The notes under the pieces are model-generated. The model did not search any database. It saw only the letters and a list, made by a program, of their open reading frames with translations, and was not told the origin of the DNA. This document shows, piece after piece, positions 25,685-35,082 of a stretch of 64,000 bases of DNA. This DNA is from Cellulomonas rhizosphaerae. Lineage in GTDB: Bacteria > Actinomycetota > Actinomycetes > Actinomycetales > Cellulomonadaceae. Positions within the stretch are counted from its first letter, which is position 1. The number at the start of each line of letters is the position of its first letter. Made by a program: the position numbers and the translations under genes. The stretch covers positions 18,997 through 82,996 of the forward strand of contig NZ_QWKP01000220.1 of NCBI RefSeq assembly GCF_003470205.1. The letters run 5' to 3'.

Positions 25685-26116
25685 TCAGCGGAGCCGGGGC
25701 GCCTTGGAGCGCTTGTCCGCCCAGACCGCGAGCGCGCCGCCGACGAAGCCACCGACGATCCCGACCGCCACGACCATGACCGTGCGCACCGCACCCTCGC
25801 CGTCGAGGAACGAGATGAAGCCCGACCCGTCGGCGACCAGGCGCGTCTCGGGGTGGATGATCACGGCGAGCAGCAGGCCGACAACCATGCCGCCGAGCGC
25901 GCCGAACGTGATGAAGGCGCTGTACTTGGGGGCCCGACGCACGGTCGCGGGGGTCGCGGTGCGCTCGAGCTCCTCCTCGGAGGGGATCGGCGGCTCGACG
26001 TCCTCGTCGGGCGCGTCCTCCTGCGGCGTCAGCGCCTCGGGGCCGGCGGGAGCGTCCGCGGCGGGCACGACGACCGTCGGGTCGTCGGGCGTCTCGTCGC
26101 GCGGCTCGCTGGGCAC
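25685..26116 (-). CDS. Conserved two-helix membrane protein
   Basis: 143 residues: a Pro/Glu/Asp-rich N-terminal 65 residues, then two transmembrane helices (YSAFITFGALGGMVVGLLLA and TVMVVAVGIVGGFVGGALAV) and a short basic tail. No family with known function. The -10 box TAAGAT (26123-26128, minus) lies 6 nt before the GTG, so the mRNA is predicted leaderless. It sits between purF and the sterol-carrier-like gene, both on the same strand. Confidence 0.7.
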   Translation of the reverse strand: MPSEPRDETPDDPTVVVPAADAPAGPEALTPQEDAPDEDVEPPIPSEEELERTATPATVRRAPKYSAFITFGALGGMVVGLLLAVIIHPETRLVADGSGFISFLDGEGAVRTVMVVAVGIVGGFVGGALAVWADKRSKAPRLR

Positions 26117-26130
26117 CCGCAGATCTTAGG

Positions 26131-26523
26131 TCAGGACTCCTGCCAACCCCGCACCCGGGTGGCCTGCAGCGGCAGCAGGTCGGCGAGGTCGGCGCGCTCC
26201 CCCGAGGCGTGCACGAGCCCGGCCTCGACCGCATCGTCCCAGGTCAGCATGCCTGTCGCGAGCCCGAGCCAGGTCTGCGGATCGGTCTCGACGACGTTGG
26301 GCGGGGTGCCGCGGGTGTGACGAGGTCCCTGCACCGCCTGGACGGCTCCGTCGGGCGGCACGCGCACCTCGACCGAGTTCCCGGGTGCGACGTCGGCCAG
26401 CTCCTCGAGCGTGAACCGGACCGCGGTCCGGCGCGCCGGCGTCGCGACGCCGGACGGGTCGGCCCGCCAGAGTGCGAGCGCGGCGCGGCCGTCGGCGGGA
26501 TCGGTGCGGCGGCGCGGAGGCAT
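26131..26523 (-). CDS. Sterol-carrier (SCP2-like) family protein
   Basis: 130 residues. The pattern [20 protein letters not shown] ... [20 protein letters not shown] matches the bacterial SCP2-like family often found beside purF in actinobacteria. It would bind a hydrophobic ligand; the ligand and any link to purine synthesis are unknown. ATG 26523 is chosen as the start; CATGAT lies 6 nt upstream as a weak leaderless -10. Confidence 0.7.
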   Translation of the reverse strand: MPPRRRTDPADGRAALALWRADPSGVATPARRTAVRFTLEELADVAPGNSVEVRVPPDGAVQAVQGPRHTRGTPPNVVETDPQTWLGLATGMLTWDDAVEAGLVHASGERADLADLLPLQATRVRGWQES

Positions 26524-26602
26524 GGCTCGATCATGCCCCGCGCCGCCCACAGCTCTGCCCCGACGGGCCCATCGGCACCGTGCGCGCGCTAGTGTCCTGG
26601 GC

Positions 26603-26635
26603 ATGTCCTCGACGACCTGGCGCTGGCTGCACTAG
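26603..26635 (+). CDS. Trp-containing leader peptide of trpS
   Basis: A ten-codon frame, [10 protein letters not shown] then TAG, ends 100 bp before the trpS start. Two of ten codons are TGG. A -10 box TAGTGT (26590-26595) lies 7 nt before its ATG, so translation would start at the mRNA 5-prime end. The second Trp codon lies at the edge of GGCTGC (26625-26630), which can pair with GCAGCC (26638-26643); GCAGCC can instead pair with CGCGGCTGC (26672-26680). This is the layout of a ribosome-mediated attenuator sensing charged tRNA-Trp. Confidence 0.7.
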   Translation: MSSTTWRWLH

Positions 26636-26735
26636 ACGCAGCCCGCGGTCGTCCTGCCCTCGAGCTGCTCACGCGGCTGCGGGGGCATCGCTGTCTCGTC
26701 GGCCGGTGTGCTGCTCACGTCCCTGAGGAGCCCTC
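26636..26735 (+). promoter_or_regulatory. Probable Trp attenuator region of trpS
   Basis: Contains mutually exclusive pairings: segment 1 GGCTGC (26625-26630) with segment 2 GCAGCC (26638-26643, extended to 26647), or segment 2 with segment 3 CGCGGCTGC (26672-26680) with one bulged C. I find no clear T-rich terminator, so control could act on transcription or on access to the trpS ribosome site GAGGAG just before 26736. Confidence 0.5.
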
Positions 26736-27725
26736 ATGTCCGACACCCCTCGTCCCCGCATGCTCACCGGTGAACGCCCGACCGGCCCGCTGCACATCGG
26801 CCACCTGTTCGGCACCGTGGCCAACCGCGTCCGCCTGCAGGCCTCCGGCGTGGAGACCTTCCTGGTCGTCGCCGACTACCAGGTCATCACCGACCGCGAG
26901 GTGGCCGGCGATCTCGCGGGGAACGTCCGCGAGATCGTGCTCGACTACCTCGCGGCGGGCATCGACCCGGACGCCGCGACGATCTTCACGCACAGCTCGG
27001 TGACGGCCCTGCACCAGCTCATGCTGCCGTTCCTGTCGCTCGTGTCCGTCGCGGAGCTCGACCGGAACCCGACGGTCAAGACCGAGCTCGCCGACTCCGG
27101 GCGCGCCCTGAGCGGCCTCATGCTCACCTACCCCGTGCACCAGGCCGCGGACATCCTGTTCTGCCACGCCACGGTCGTGCCCGTGGGGCGCGACCAGCTT
27201 CCCCACCTGGAGCTCACCCGCACGATCGCGCGCCGGTTCAACCAGCGGTACAGCGAGTACTTCACGTCGCCCGAGGGGCTGCTCTCTCAGGCACCGACCG
27301 TGCTGGGCACCGACGGGCGCAAGATGGCCAAGAGCCGCGGCAACGCGATCGAGCTCCGGGCGTCGGCCGACGAGACCGTCCGGGCGATCCGCTCCGCGCG
27401 CACGGACTCGCAACGGTTCATCACCTACGACCCGGTCGAGCGCCCCGAGGTCGCCAACCTGCTGCTGCTCACGTCGCTGTGCACGGGCGTCGCACCGGAG
27501 GTCGTCGCGGACGGAATCGGCGACGGCGGCTCGGGCCGGCTCAAGGCCGTGCTCGCCGACGCGCTCGTCGCCCACCTGGCACCGCTGCGCGCGCGCCGGG
27601 CGCTCTACGCGGCCGAGCCCGGGCTCGTGGCCGACGTCCTCGCGCAGGGCAACGCCCACGCGAACGAGCTCGCGGACGCCACGATCCGGGACGTCCGCGA
27701 GCTCATGGGGATGGTCTACCGGTGA
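26736..27725 (+). CDS. trpS: Tryptophanyl-tRNA synthetase
   Basis: 329 residues, class I synthetase: HIGH at 20-23 in GPLHIGHLFGTV and KMAKS in DGRKMAKSRGN (KMSKS variant). Attaches Trp to tRNA-Trp. GAGGAG precedes the ATG. A Trp-codon leader peptide upstream resembles the arrangement reported for an auxiliary, indolmycin-resistant TrpRS of Streptomyces coelicolor that is controlled by ribosome-mediated attenuation. Whether this genome has a second trpS cannot be seen here. Ends 4 bp from the convergent cellulase gene. Confidence 0.96.
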   Translation: MSDTPRPRMLTGERPTGPLHIGHLFGTVANRVRLQASGVETFLVVADYQVITDREVAGDLAGNVREIVLDYLAAGIDPDAATIFTHSSVTALHQLMLPFLSLVSVAELDRNPTVKTELADSGRALSGLMLTYPVHQAADILFCHATVVPVGRDQLPHLELTRTIARRFNQRYSEYFTSPEGLLSQAPTVLGTDGRKMAKSRGNAIELRASADETVRAIRSARTDSQRFITYDPVERPEVANLLLLTSLCTGVAPEVVADGIGDGGSGRLKAVLADALVAHLAPLRARRALYAAEPGLVADVLAQGNAHANELADATIRDVRELMGMVYR

Positions 27726-27729
27726 GCGG

Positions 27730-29112
27730 TCACCACTTCGCGTTGCGGGCCAGCTCCAGCGCGATGTCCTGGAACCAGGCACCGGCGGACGGGCCGCCGT
27801 TGCAGGTGCCGTCGGACTCGCCGGGCAGCTTGACCCACAGGAGGGCGTCGAGGCCGGTGCCGTCGTTCACGAGCGTCGGCCGGTCGCCGAGCGCGCGGCC
27901 GCGGGGGTTGCACCACTCGCCGTTGGAGCCGTTGCCGTTGCGCGAGGTGTCGATGACGAACTTCTTGCCGCCGAGCTGCTGGGAGATCTGCTGGCCGTAG
28001 GTCTTGGAGGCGGCGGTCGTCTGGTAGTTCGAGGTGTTGAGCGCGAAGCCGACCGCGTACTCGAAGCCGACCTGGTTGAGCCGCGCGACCGCGGTGCTCA
28101 CGGGCAGCCAGGCCGAGTGACCGGCGTCGATGTAGACGCGGGCGCCCTTGAGCGTCAGCGACTTGGCCGCGTACTTGAGGAAGCCGACGCGGTCGCCCTG
28201 GCCGGAGCAGTCGCCCAGCTGCGCGAGGGCATCGGGCTCGAGCACGACGTACGGCTTGCCCTGGATGCCGGACGCGACGGTGTCGATCCACGCCGCGTAG
28301 GCGCTCTCGGCCACGCCGCCGCCCGAGTAGGAGCCGCAGTCACGGCCGGGGATCGCGTAGATGACGAGCGTCGGGACCTTGCCGGCGGCGACCGCGCGGC
28401 CCGTGTAGTCGGCCACCTCGGCCTTGGCGTGGGCCGGGTCCGCCCAGTTGCCGACCCAGTAGGCCTGCGGGGTGAGCGCGATCTTCTCGAGCAGGGTCTT
28501 GTCGGTGCCCGAGGCGGGCTGCCACGCCTTGTAGCCCTGCGTCGTGGGGTCGACGTAGAGGCTGCCGGTGGTGACCGGCGGGGTGGTGGGCGTGACGGTC
28601 GGCGTCGGGGTCGGCGTGGGGGTGGGGGTCACGGTCGGGGTCACCGTCGGGGTGGGTGTCGGGGTGGGCGTCGTCGGCGGCTGCGTGGGCGTCGAGCCCG
28701 TGCAGGTCGTGCCGTTCACGGTGAACGAGCTCGGCACGGGGTTGGCGGTGGTCCAGGCCCCGTTGAAGCCGAAGTTCGCCTTCGCGTTGGTGGCCAGCGA
28801 ACCGTTCCAGGCGAGACTCGCAACCTTGACCGACGAGCCCGACGTGGTCAGGGCGCCGTTCCAGAGCTGCGAGATCGACTGCCCGGACGCCAGCGTCCAG
28901 CCCACGTTCCACGAGCTGATCGGGTCACCCAGGTTGGTCACGGTGACGTCCGCACCGAACCCGCCCTGCCACTGGCTCGTGATCTTGTAGTCGACCTTGC
29001 AGCCGGGGGCAGCCATGGCGGGGGTGGCGGTGCTGGCGGTCACGGCGGTCAGGCCGGCCACCACGACGGCCGCGGCGACGAGCAGCGCGGCGGCACTTCT
29101 GCGGGGGGACAT
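27730..29112 (-). CDS. cenA: Secreted endoglucanase, CBM2 - Pro/Thr linker - GH6 (CenA-like)
   Basis: 460 residues. Signal peptide 1 to about 35; CBM2 cellulose-binding domain 36-137 bounded by Cys38 and Cys137; Pro/Thr linker about 140-180 (repeats of PTPTPTVTP); GH6 catalytic domain 184-460. Expected GH6 acidic residues: Asp258 (GRDCGS), Asp294 (LEPDALAQLGDC), Asp329 (YIDAGH), Asp388 (VIDTSRNGNG). Length, domain order and sequence closely match CenA of Cellulomonas fimi, which cleaves internal beta-1,4-glucosidic bonds outside the cell. GAGGAG supports the start. Two CG-centred palindromes upstream are probable repressor sites. Confidence 0.96.
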   Translation of the reverse strand: MSPRRSAAALLVAAAVVVAGLTAVTASTATPAMAAPGCKVDYKITSQWQGGFGADVTVTNLGDPISSWNVGWTLASGQSISQLWNGALTTSGSSVKVASLAWNGSLATNAKANFGFNGAWTTANPVPSSFTVNGTTCTGSTPTQPPTTPTPTPTPTVTPTVTPTPTPTPTPTVTPTTPPVTTGSLYVDPTTQGYKAWQPASGTDKTLLEKIALTPQAYWVGNWADPAHAKAEVADYTGRAVAAGKVPTLVIYAIPGRDCGSYSGGGVAESAYAAWIDTVASGIQGKPYVVLEPDALAQLGDCSGQGDRVGFLKYAAKSLTLKGARVYIDAGHSAWLPVSTAVARLNQVGFEYAVGFALNTSNYQTTAASKTYGQQISQQLGGKKFVIDTSRNGNGSNGEWCNPRGRALGDRPTLVNDGTGLDALLWVKLPGESDGTCNGGPSAGAWFQDIALELARNAKW

Positions 29113-29244
29113 GGTCGTGGATCTCCTCGGGAACGTCCGGCAGGGTGGCGGTCAGCCCCGGGCGTCGACGATGACGCCGCGGGCTCCGCTCTCCACCCGA
29201 GGTAACCCGACGACGCGCCTCGTGGCGAGACGAACCGGCACGAC

Positions 29245-29285
29245 GAAACGTTTCAGTCGCCCAACTCGCACCGTCGAAGCGCTTG
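29245..29285. promoter_or_regulatory. Two LacI-type palindromes upstream of cenA
   Basis: GAAACGTTTC (29245-29254, perfect) and AAGCGCTT (29277-29284, perfect) lie 133-175 bp before the cenA start in the 175-bp gap after the lectin/dehydrogenase gene. Both have the central CG of LacI-family operators, the family that controls many actinobacterial cellulase genes. No LacI gene is in the window. Confidence 0.5.
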
Positions 29286-29287
29286 CG

Positions 29288-31351
29288 TCAGCTCCCCAAC
29301 GTGACGTGCAGGATCTTCTCGTTGCTGTTGTTGGCGATCGAGTCCTTGTCGCCCGTGGTGCTCGTCGTGAGCCACAGCCCGCCGTCGGGCGCCGGCTCGA
29401 CCGTCCGCAGCCGCCCGTAGGTCCCGGTGAAGAACGCCTGGACGTCGGTCAGGCTCGTCCCGCTGATGACCTCGCGGTACAGGCGCGTGCCGCGCTCGCA
29501 GGCCACGTAGAGGACGTCGCGCACGATCGCGATGCCCGAGCAGGACCCGTCCACGGTCGGGTAGGTGCGCTTCGGCGCGATGTACCCGGCCGTGCCGCAC
29601 GTGCCGCTCGTGCCCTCGCACGCGGGCCAGCCGTAGTTGCCGCCCTTGGTGATCAGGTTCGTCTCGTCCATCACCGCGTTGCCGAACTCCTGCTCCCACA
29701 GCCGGCCCTGGGAGTCGAACGCCAGGCCCTGCGGGTTGCGGTGCCCGTAGCTCCACACGTAGTTGCCGAACGGGTTGTCCGACGGCACCGTGCCGTCCGG
29801 GTTCAGGCGCAGGACCTTGCCGTTGAGGCTGCTGATGTTCTGGGCGTTGTCGCCGTTCTGCGCGTCGCCGGTGCTGGCGTAGAGCTTGCCGTCGGGCCCG
29901 AACCGCAGCCGGCCGCCGTCGTGGAACTTGTTGCGCAGGATGCCGCTGAGCAGCACCTGCTCCGAGCTCGTCACGAGCAGGTTGTTCTCGACCTTGAAGC
30001 GCACGATCCGGTTGTCGGTCGGCGAGGTGTGCATGACGTAGAGCCAGTGGTCGCTCGCGTAGGTCGGGGCGATCGCGAGCCCGAGCAGCCCGCCCTCGCC
30101 GTCGGTGCCGGAGACGTTCGGGACCGTGCCGACGGTCGTCTTGGCACCCGTCGTCGGGTTGAGCCGGACGATGTCCTGCGCGTCGCGGCGGCTGTACAGG
30201 ATCGTCCCGTCGGGCAGCGTCACCAGGCCCCACGGGATGTCGGTGTCCGTGCCGATCTGCTGCACCGAGCAGATGGCGCTGCCGCACGCGGCGCCGGTCG
30301 TCACGCTCGTCGACGCGCTGCGCGCCGAGACGTTGCCCTGGCCGTCGCGCGCCTCGACCGCGTACGCGTAGGCGGTCGACGGGCTCAGGCCGCTGTCGAC
30401 GAAGGTCGTCGCCGGCGGGACGGTCGCCGTGCCCGTCACCGTGCCGACCTTGGTGCCGCCGCGGTAGACGTCGTAGGCACGCACGCCGGTGTTGTCGGTC
30501 GAGGCGGTCCAGCGCAGCGTGACCGTGGTCCCTGAGGCGGCCCCGGTGACGCCGGTCGGGGTGCTCGGCGCCTGGGTGTCGACCTGGCACTGGGGCGGGG
30601 TGATCGACACCGTGCTGCTGGCCTGCGAGACGTTGCCGGCGGCGTCTCGGGCGTTGACGAACAGCCCCCAGGTCACGCCGGCGACGACGGTCAGGCTCGT
30701 CGACAGCGTCGTCCCGCTGACGGACTTCATGAGCTGGCCGTCGTGGAAGACGTCGTAGGCGACGACGCCCACGTCGTCGGTCGACGCGTTCCACGCGAAC
30801 GTCACCGAGTCGCACGTCAGGTTGCTCACGCGCGCGTTGCCGGGCACGGACGGCGGGTTCTTCTCGGCGCTCAGCGCGGTCGTCCACTGCTGGTTCGTCT
30901 GGCCGTTGCAGGTCCACATGATCACCGAGCTGCCGTTCGCGGTCGCGCGGCCGGACACGTCGAGGCACAGCCCGGACTGCACGCTGCGGACGGAGCCGTC
31001 CGCGTTCAGCGTCCAGCGCTGGTTGGCGCCGCCGTTGCACGGGTAGATCTGGACCTTCGCGCCGGTCGCGGTCGAGGCGCCCGAGACGTCGAGGCACGTG
31101 GTCGCGTCGAAGACCGTGAGCTGGCCACCCGTGGTCAGGGTCCAGCGCTGCCGCGCCGCCGTGCCGCAGTCGTTGATCACGACAGGCGTCTTCGCCGCAG
31201 TCGCACCGCCCGCGACGTCGAGGCAGCGTCCGGAGCCGACCCCGACGATCGTCGCGGTCGTCGCCGCCGACGCGGGTGGCGCAACGAGGATCGAGACGAC
31301 GAGTCCGGCGATGACCGCGGCGAGCAGCCAGGGTGAGCGACGCGAGGGCAT
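29288..31351 (-). CDS. Secreted ricin-B-lectin / 2x FN3 / PQQ-sugar-dehydrogenase-like protein
   Basis: 687 residues from ATG 31351, preceded by AAGGAG. Sec signal 1-29; ricin-type beta-trefoil about 30-160 with QxW motifs (RQRWTL, NQRWTL, NQQWTT); two fibronectin type III domains about 168-260 and 268-355; then a six-bladed beta-propeller of the glucose/sorbosone dehydrogenase (aldose dehydrogenase, AA12-like) type, 365-687, with EGGLLGLAIAP, GGRLRFGPDGKLYASTGDA, WSYGHRNPQGLAF and GGNYGWP. Likely oxidises sugars or oligosaccharides at the surface of polysaccharide using PQQ; no PQQ-synthesis genes are in the window. Directly upstream of cenA on the same strand. Confidence 0.88.
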   Translation of the reverse strand: MPSRRSPWLLAAVIAGLVVSILVAPPASAATTATIVGVGSGRCLDVAGGATAAKTPVVINDCGTAARQRWTLTTGGQLTVFDATTCLDVSGASTATGAKVQIYPCNGGANQRWTLNADGSVRSVQSGLCLDVSGRATANGSSVIMWTCNGQTNQQWTTALSAEKNPPSVPGNARVSNLTCDSVTFAWNASTDDVGVVAYDVFHDGQLMKSVSGTTLSTSLTVVAGVTWGLFVNARDAAGNVSQASSTVSITPPQCQVDTQAPSTPTGVTGAASGTTVTLRWTASTDNTGVRAYDVYRGGTKVGTVTGTATVPPATTFVDSGLSPSTAYAYAVEARDGQGNVSARSASTSVTTGAACGSAICSVQQIGTDTDIPWGLVTLPDGTILYSRRDAQDIVRLNPTTGAKTTVGTVPNVSGTDGEGGLLGLAIAPTYASDHWLYVMHTSPTDNRIVRFKVENNLLVTSSEQVLLSGILRNKFHDGGRLRFGPDGKLYASTGDAQNGDNAQNISSLNGKVLRLNPDGTVPSDNPFGNYVWSYGHRNPQGLAFDSQGRLWEQEFGNAVMDETNLITKGGNYGWPACEGTSGTCGTAGYIAPKRTYPTVDGSCSGIAIVRDVLYVACERGTRLYREVISGTSLTDVQAFFTGTYGRLRTVEPAPDGGLWLTTSTTGDKDSIANNSNEKILHVTLGS

Positions 31352-31445
31352 CCGGGTCTCCTTCGACCATGACCGCCCGGGACCGGGCGATCGCCGCGCC
31401 CCACTCTGCCCCCGCGGCGCCGACCTGTCGCGCCGACGTGACGGA

Positions 31446-32468
31446 TCAGCCCCGCGGCCGCCCCGGGCCGCGCATGCCGCGCTGGTACTCCTGCGTGATC
31501 TTCTTCCACCGGTTGCGCTCCTGCGCCGCCAGCCGCGAGTCCGCGCGGCGCGCCTGGTACGCGGCCTCGCGCGCGAGCTTGCGCCACGAGTCGTAGCGCC
31601 GCCGCGACAGCTCACCAGTCGCGAGCGCGTCGGCCACCGCGCAGCCCGGCTCCCCCTCGTGGTGGCAGTCGGCGAACCGGCAGAGCGCCACGAGCTCGGC
31701 CACGTCCGCGAAGGTCGTCGCGAGCGCGTCCTCGTCGGCCACGACCCCGATCCCGCGGATCCCCGGGGTGTCGATGAGCACCGCGCCGCCCGGCAGAGGC
31801 ACGAGCTCGCGGTGCGTGGTCGTGTGCCGGCCGCGGCCGTCCTGCTCGCGCCGCTCGCCGGTCGACATCACGTCGCGGCCCGCGAGCGCGTTGACCAGCG
31901 TCGACTTCCCCGCGCCCGACGGCCCCACGACGACGAGCGTCGCGCCCGGAGTCAGCAGTGCGCGCAGCGGCTCGAGCCCAGCGCCCGTCGCGGCGCTGAC
32001 CGCGTGCACCTCGACCGCGATCGCCGCCGCGCCGACGTCCTGCGCCATGCTCGCGGGGTCGGGGACCAGGTCGGCCTTGGTCAGCACGACGACCGGCCGC
32101 GCGCCGGACCGCCACGCGAGCGTGAGCAGCCGCTCCACGCGGCCGAGGTCCGAGTCCGGGTCGAGGTGCTCGACGACGAGCACCACGTCGACGTTCGCGG
32201 CCAGCACCTGCTCGCGGGACGTGGCGCCGGCCGAGTCGCGGACGAGGGCCGACGATCGCGGCAGGACCTGGCGCACGTGAGGCTCGCCGTCCGCGTCGTC
32301 GACCAGCACCCAGTCGCCGACGGTCGGCACCGCGCGGCCGTCGTCGAGCGCCGCCAGGCCGTCGCGGTCGAGCACGGCGCGCAGCGGCTCGAGGCCGTCG
32401 TCGGGCGCGACGAGCACCGAGCCCTTGTCGGCCCGGACCACGCGCACAGCACCCTCGTCGAACGACAT
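31446..32468 (-). CDS. rsgA: Ribosome small-subunit-dependent GTPase A
   Basis: 340 residues. OB fold (about 1-90), then the circularly permuted GTPase with TKAD (G4) before GPSGAGKST (G1) and DTPG (G3), then the zinc site CRFADCHHEGEPGC. RsgA checks late 30S maturation. I start it at ATG 32468 because TAGCGT (32476-32481, minus) lies 7 nt upstream, a leaderless arrangement; an ATG at 32510 would add 14 residues without support. Confidence 0.94.
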   Translation of the reverse strand: MSFDEGAVRVVRADKGSVLVAPDDGLEPLRAVLDRDGLAALDDGRAVPTVGDWVLVDDADGEPHVRQVLPRSSALVRDSAGATSREQVLAANVDVVLVVEHLDPDSDLGRVERLLTLAWRSGARPVVVLTKADLVPDPASMAQDVGAAAIAVEVHAVSAATGAGLEPLRALLTPGATLVVVGPSGAGKSTLVNALAGRDVMSTGERREQDGRGRHTTTHRELVPLPGGAVLIDTPGIRGIGVVADEDALATTFADVAELVALCRFADCHHEGEPGCAVADALATGELSRRRYDSWRKLAREAAYQARRADSRLAAQERNRWKKITQEYQRGMRGPGRPRG

Positions 32469-32529
32469 CGCCCCGACGCTAGCCACGCCCTCCGCGGGTA
32501 CCCAGCTCATTTCCGACCGTCAAGGCGTT

Positions 32530-32554
32530 CGAACCGTGAGCTGCTCACGGTTCG
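32530..32554 (-). terminator. Stem-loop after purL
   Basis: CGAACCGTGAG (32530-32540) pairs perfectly with CTCACGGTTCG (32544-32554) around a 3-nt loop, 11 bp, downstream of purL and upstream of rsgA. Confidence 0.65.
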
Positions 32555-32580
32555 CGCGCTGCTCTGGGTGGTGCCGCCGC

Positions 32581-34959
32581 TCAGCCGAAGTAGTGCGGCA
32601 GGGTCGCCTCGTGGGCCTCGCGCGCCTCGGCGAGCGGGAGCGTGAAGACGCCGGCGACCTCGACCGCGGGGCCGTGGTCGTGGTCGGCGTCGTCGGTCGG
32701 CGCTCCCGCACCGGGCGTGCACGACTCGGCGGTCTCGCCGATCCGCAGCGCGGGGACGCCGCGCGCGGTGCACAGGTCCACGAGGCGCACCTCCTCCGAG
32801 CGCGGCACCGCGACGAGCACGCGCGCGGTCGACTCGGAGAACAGCGCCTCGAACGGGGTCAGCCCGTCGCGCGCGCACAGCTCGTCGAGCGAGACCTGCA
32901 CGCCCACGCCGTAGCGCAGCGAGGACTCGACGAGCGCCTGGACGAGGCCCCCCTCCGACAGGTCGTGCGCGGCGTCGACGAGGTCGTCGCGGCTCGCGTT
33001 CTGCAGCACGCCGGCGAGGCGGCGCTCGGCGGCCAGGTCGACGACGGGCGGGACGCCGCCGAGGTGGTCGTGCACCACGTCGGCCCAGGCCGAGCCGTCG
33101 AGCTCGGGGCGCGTGGTGCCCAGCAGGTAGACGGCCTGGCCGGGGGTGGTCCAGCCGGACGGGGTCGCGTCCGCGACGTCGTCGAGCACGCCCAGCACGC
33201 CGACGACGGGCGTCGGGTGGATCGCGGAGTCGATCAGGCCGGGCTCGCCCGTGCCGTTGTACAGCGAGACGTTGCCGCCCGTGACGGGGACCTCGAGCGT
33301 CTGGCACGCGTCGGCCAGGCCGCGGATGGCCTCGACGAGCTGCCACATCGAGTCGGGGTGCTCGGGGCTGCCGAAGTTGAGGCAGTCGGTCACCGCGAGC
33401 GGGCGCGCGCCCGTCGTGGCGACGTTGCGGTACGCCTCGGCCAGCGCGAGCTGCGCGCCCGTGTAGGGGTCGAGCTTGGCGTACCGGCCGCTCGCGTCGG
33501 TGGCCAGGGCGACGCCGAGGCCGGTCGTCTCGTCGACGCGGATGACGCCCGAGTCGTCAGGCTGCGCGAGCGCGGTGTTGCCCTGCACGAACCGGTCGTA
33601 CTGGTTGGTGACCCACGCCTTCGAGGCGAGGTTCGGCGAGGCGAGCAGCTCGAGCACCGTGCCGCGGATCTCGGCGGGGCTCGCGGGGCGGGCCAGCGAG
33701 GCCGCGGTGTCGGCGTTGAGGCCGTCCTGCCAGGCCGGGCGCGCGTAGGGGCGGTCGTAGACCGGGCCGTCGTGCGCGACCGTCTTGGGGTCGACGTCGA
33801 CGATGCGCTCGCCGTGGTGGTCGATCGTCAGGCGGCCCGTGCCGGTGACCTCGCCGATCACGGCCGTCTCGACGTCCCACTTGCCGGTGATGGCGAGGAA
33901 CGCGTCGAGCTGGTCCGGCCGGACGACGGCCATCATGCGCTCCTGCGACTCCGACATGAGGATCTCGCCGGCGGTCAGCGTGGGGTCGCGCAGCAGCACG
34001 TGCTCGAGGTCGACGTGCATGCCGCCGTCGCCGTTGGACGCCAGCTCGCTCGTCGCGCAGCTGATGCCGGCCGCGCCCAGGTCCTGGATGCCCTCGACCA
34101 CGCGCGCGGCGTAGAGCTCGAGGCAGCACTCGATGAGCACCTTCTCCATGAACGGGTCGCCGACCTGGACCGACGGGCGCTTGGAGGGCTTGGTGTCGTC
34201 GAACGTCTCGCTCGCGAGGATCGAGGCACCGCCGATGCCGTCGCCGCCCGTCCGGGCGCCGAACAGGACGATCTTGTTGCCGGTGCCCGACGCGTTGGCC
34301 AGGTGGATGTCCTCGTGCCGCAGCACGCCGAGGCACAGGGCGTTGACGAGCGGGTTGCCCTGGTAGCTCGCGTCGAAGACGAGCTCGCCGCCGATGTTCG
34401 GCAGGCCGAGCGAGTTGCCGTAGCCGCCGACGCCGGCGACCACGCCGTGCACCACGCGGGCCGTGTCGGGGTGGTCGACCGCGCCGAAGCGCAGCTGGTC
34501 CATGACAGCGACCGGGCGCGCGCCCATCGAGATGATGTCGCGCACGATGCCGCCGACGCCCGTCGCGGCGCCCTGGTAGGGCTCGACGTACGACGGGTGG
34601 TTGTGCGACTCGACCTTGAACGTCACGGCCCAGCCGTCGCCGATGTCGACGACGCCCGCGTTCTCGCCGATGCCGACGAGCAGGTGCTCCTTCATCGCGT
34701 CGGTCGTCTTGTCGCCGAACTGACGCAGGTGGTTCTTGCTCGACTTGTAGGAGCAGTGCTCCGACCACATGACCGAGTACATGGCGAGCTCGGCGGCCGT
34801 GGGGCGGCGCTCGAGGATGTCGCGGATCCGCTGGTACTCGTCGGGCTTCAGCCCCAGCTCGGCGAACGGCTGGGCGAGCTCGGGCGTCGCCGCCGCGTTC
34901 TCGACGGTGTCGGACCGGTTGTCGCTGGTGCTTGCGGGGCGCGCAGGTGCGGTGGTCAT
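32581..34959 (-). CDS. purL: Phosphoribosylformylglycinamidine synthase subunit PurL
   Basis: 792 residues from ATG 34959 with GAGGGAA upstream. The catalytic signature [15 protein letters not shown] and the loop [20 protein letters not shown] are intact, and a second AIRS-like half follows. It is the small PurL type that needs PurS and PurQ, both encoded 26 kb away at 60253-61214. Converts FGAR to FGAM with ATP and glutamine-derived ammonia. A -10 box TATCCT (35030-35035, minus) gives a leader of about 65 nt. Divergent from a membrane protein gene. Confidence 0.97.
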   Translation of the reverse strand: MTTAPARPASTSDNRSDTVENAAATPELAQPFAELGLKPDEYQRIRDILERRPTAAELAMYSVMWSEHCSYKSSKNHLRQFGDKTTDAMKEHLLVGIGENAGVVDIGDGWAVTFKVESHNHPSYVEPYQGAATGVGGIVRDIISMGARPVAVMDQLRFGAVDHPDTARVVHGVVAGVGGYGNSLGLPNIGGELVFDASYQGNPLVNALCLGVLRHEDIHLANASGTGNKIVLFGARTGGDGIGGASILASETFDDTKPSKRPSVQVGDPFMEKVLIECCLELYAARVVEGIQDLGAAGISCATSELASNGDGGMHVDLEHVLLRDPTLTAGEILMSESQERMMAVVRPDQLDAFLAITGKWDVETAVIGEVTGTGRLTIDHHGERIVDVDPKTVAHDGPVYDRPYARPAWQDGLNADTAASLARPASPAEIRGTVLELLASPNLASKAWVTNQYDRFVQGNTALAQPDDSGVIRVDETTGLGVALATDASGRYAKLDPYTGAQLALAEAYRNVATTGARPLAVTDCLNFGSPEHPDSMWQLVEAIRGLADACQTLEVPVTGGNVSLYNGTGEPGLIDSAIHPTPVVGVLGVLDDVADATPSGWTTPGQAVYLLGTTRPELDGSAWADVVHDHLGGVPPVVDLAAERRLAGVLQNASRDDLVDAAHDLSEGGLVQALVESSLRYGVGVQVSLDELCARDGLTPFEALFSESTARVLVAVPRSEEVRLVDLCTARGVPALRIGETAESCTPGAGAPTDDADHDHGPAVEVAGVFTLPLAEAREAHEATLPHYFG

Positions 34960-35082
34960 CGATTCCCTCGGTGGAGAGCCCGGGGGCCGCGGCTGATGCT
35001 CGCGCGGCCGACGTCGGCAGACGACGCACAGGATACCGGCCCCATCGGACACCGCGGACGCGCGTCCGCTAGCGTCGCGTGC

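Noticed and set aside
28568..28990. A plus-strand frame with a long Val-Gly repeat
   Set aside because: It is the complement of the Pro-Thr linker codons of the cellulase; the repeat is a by-product.
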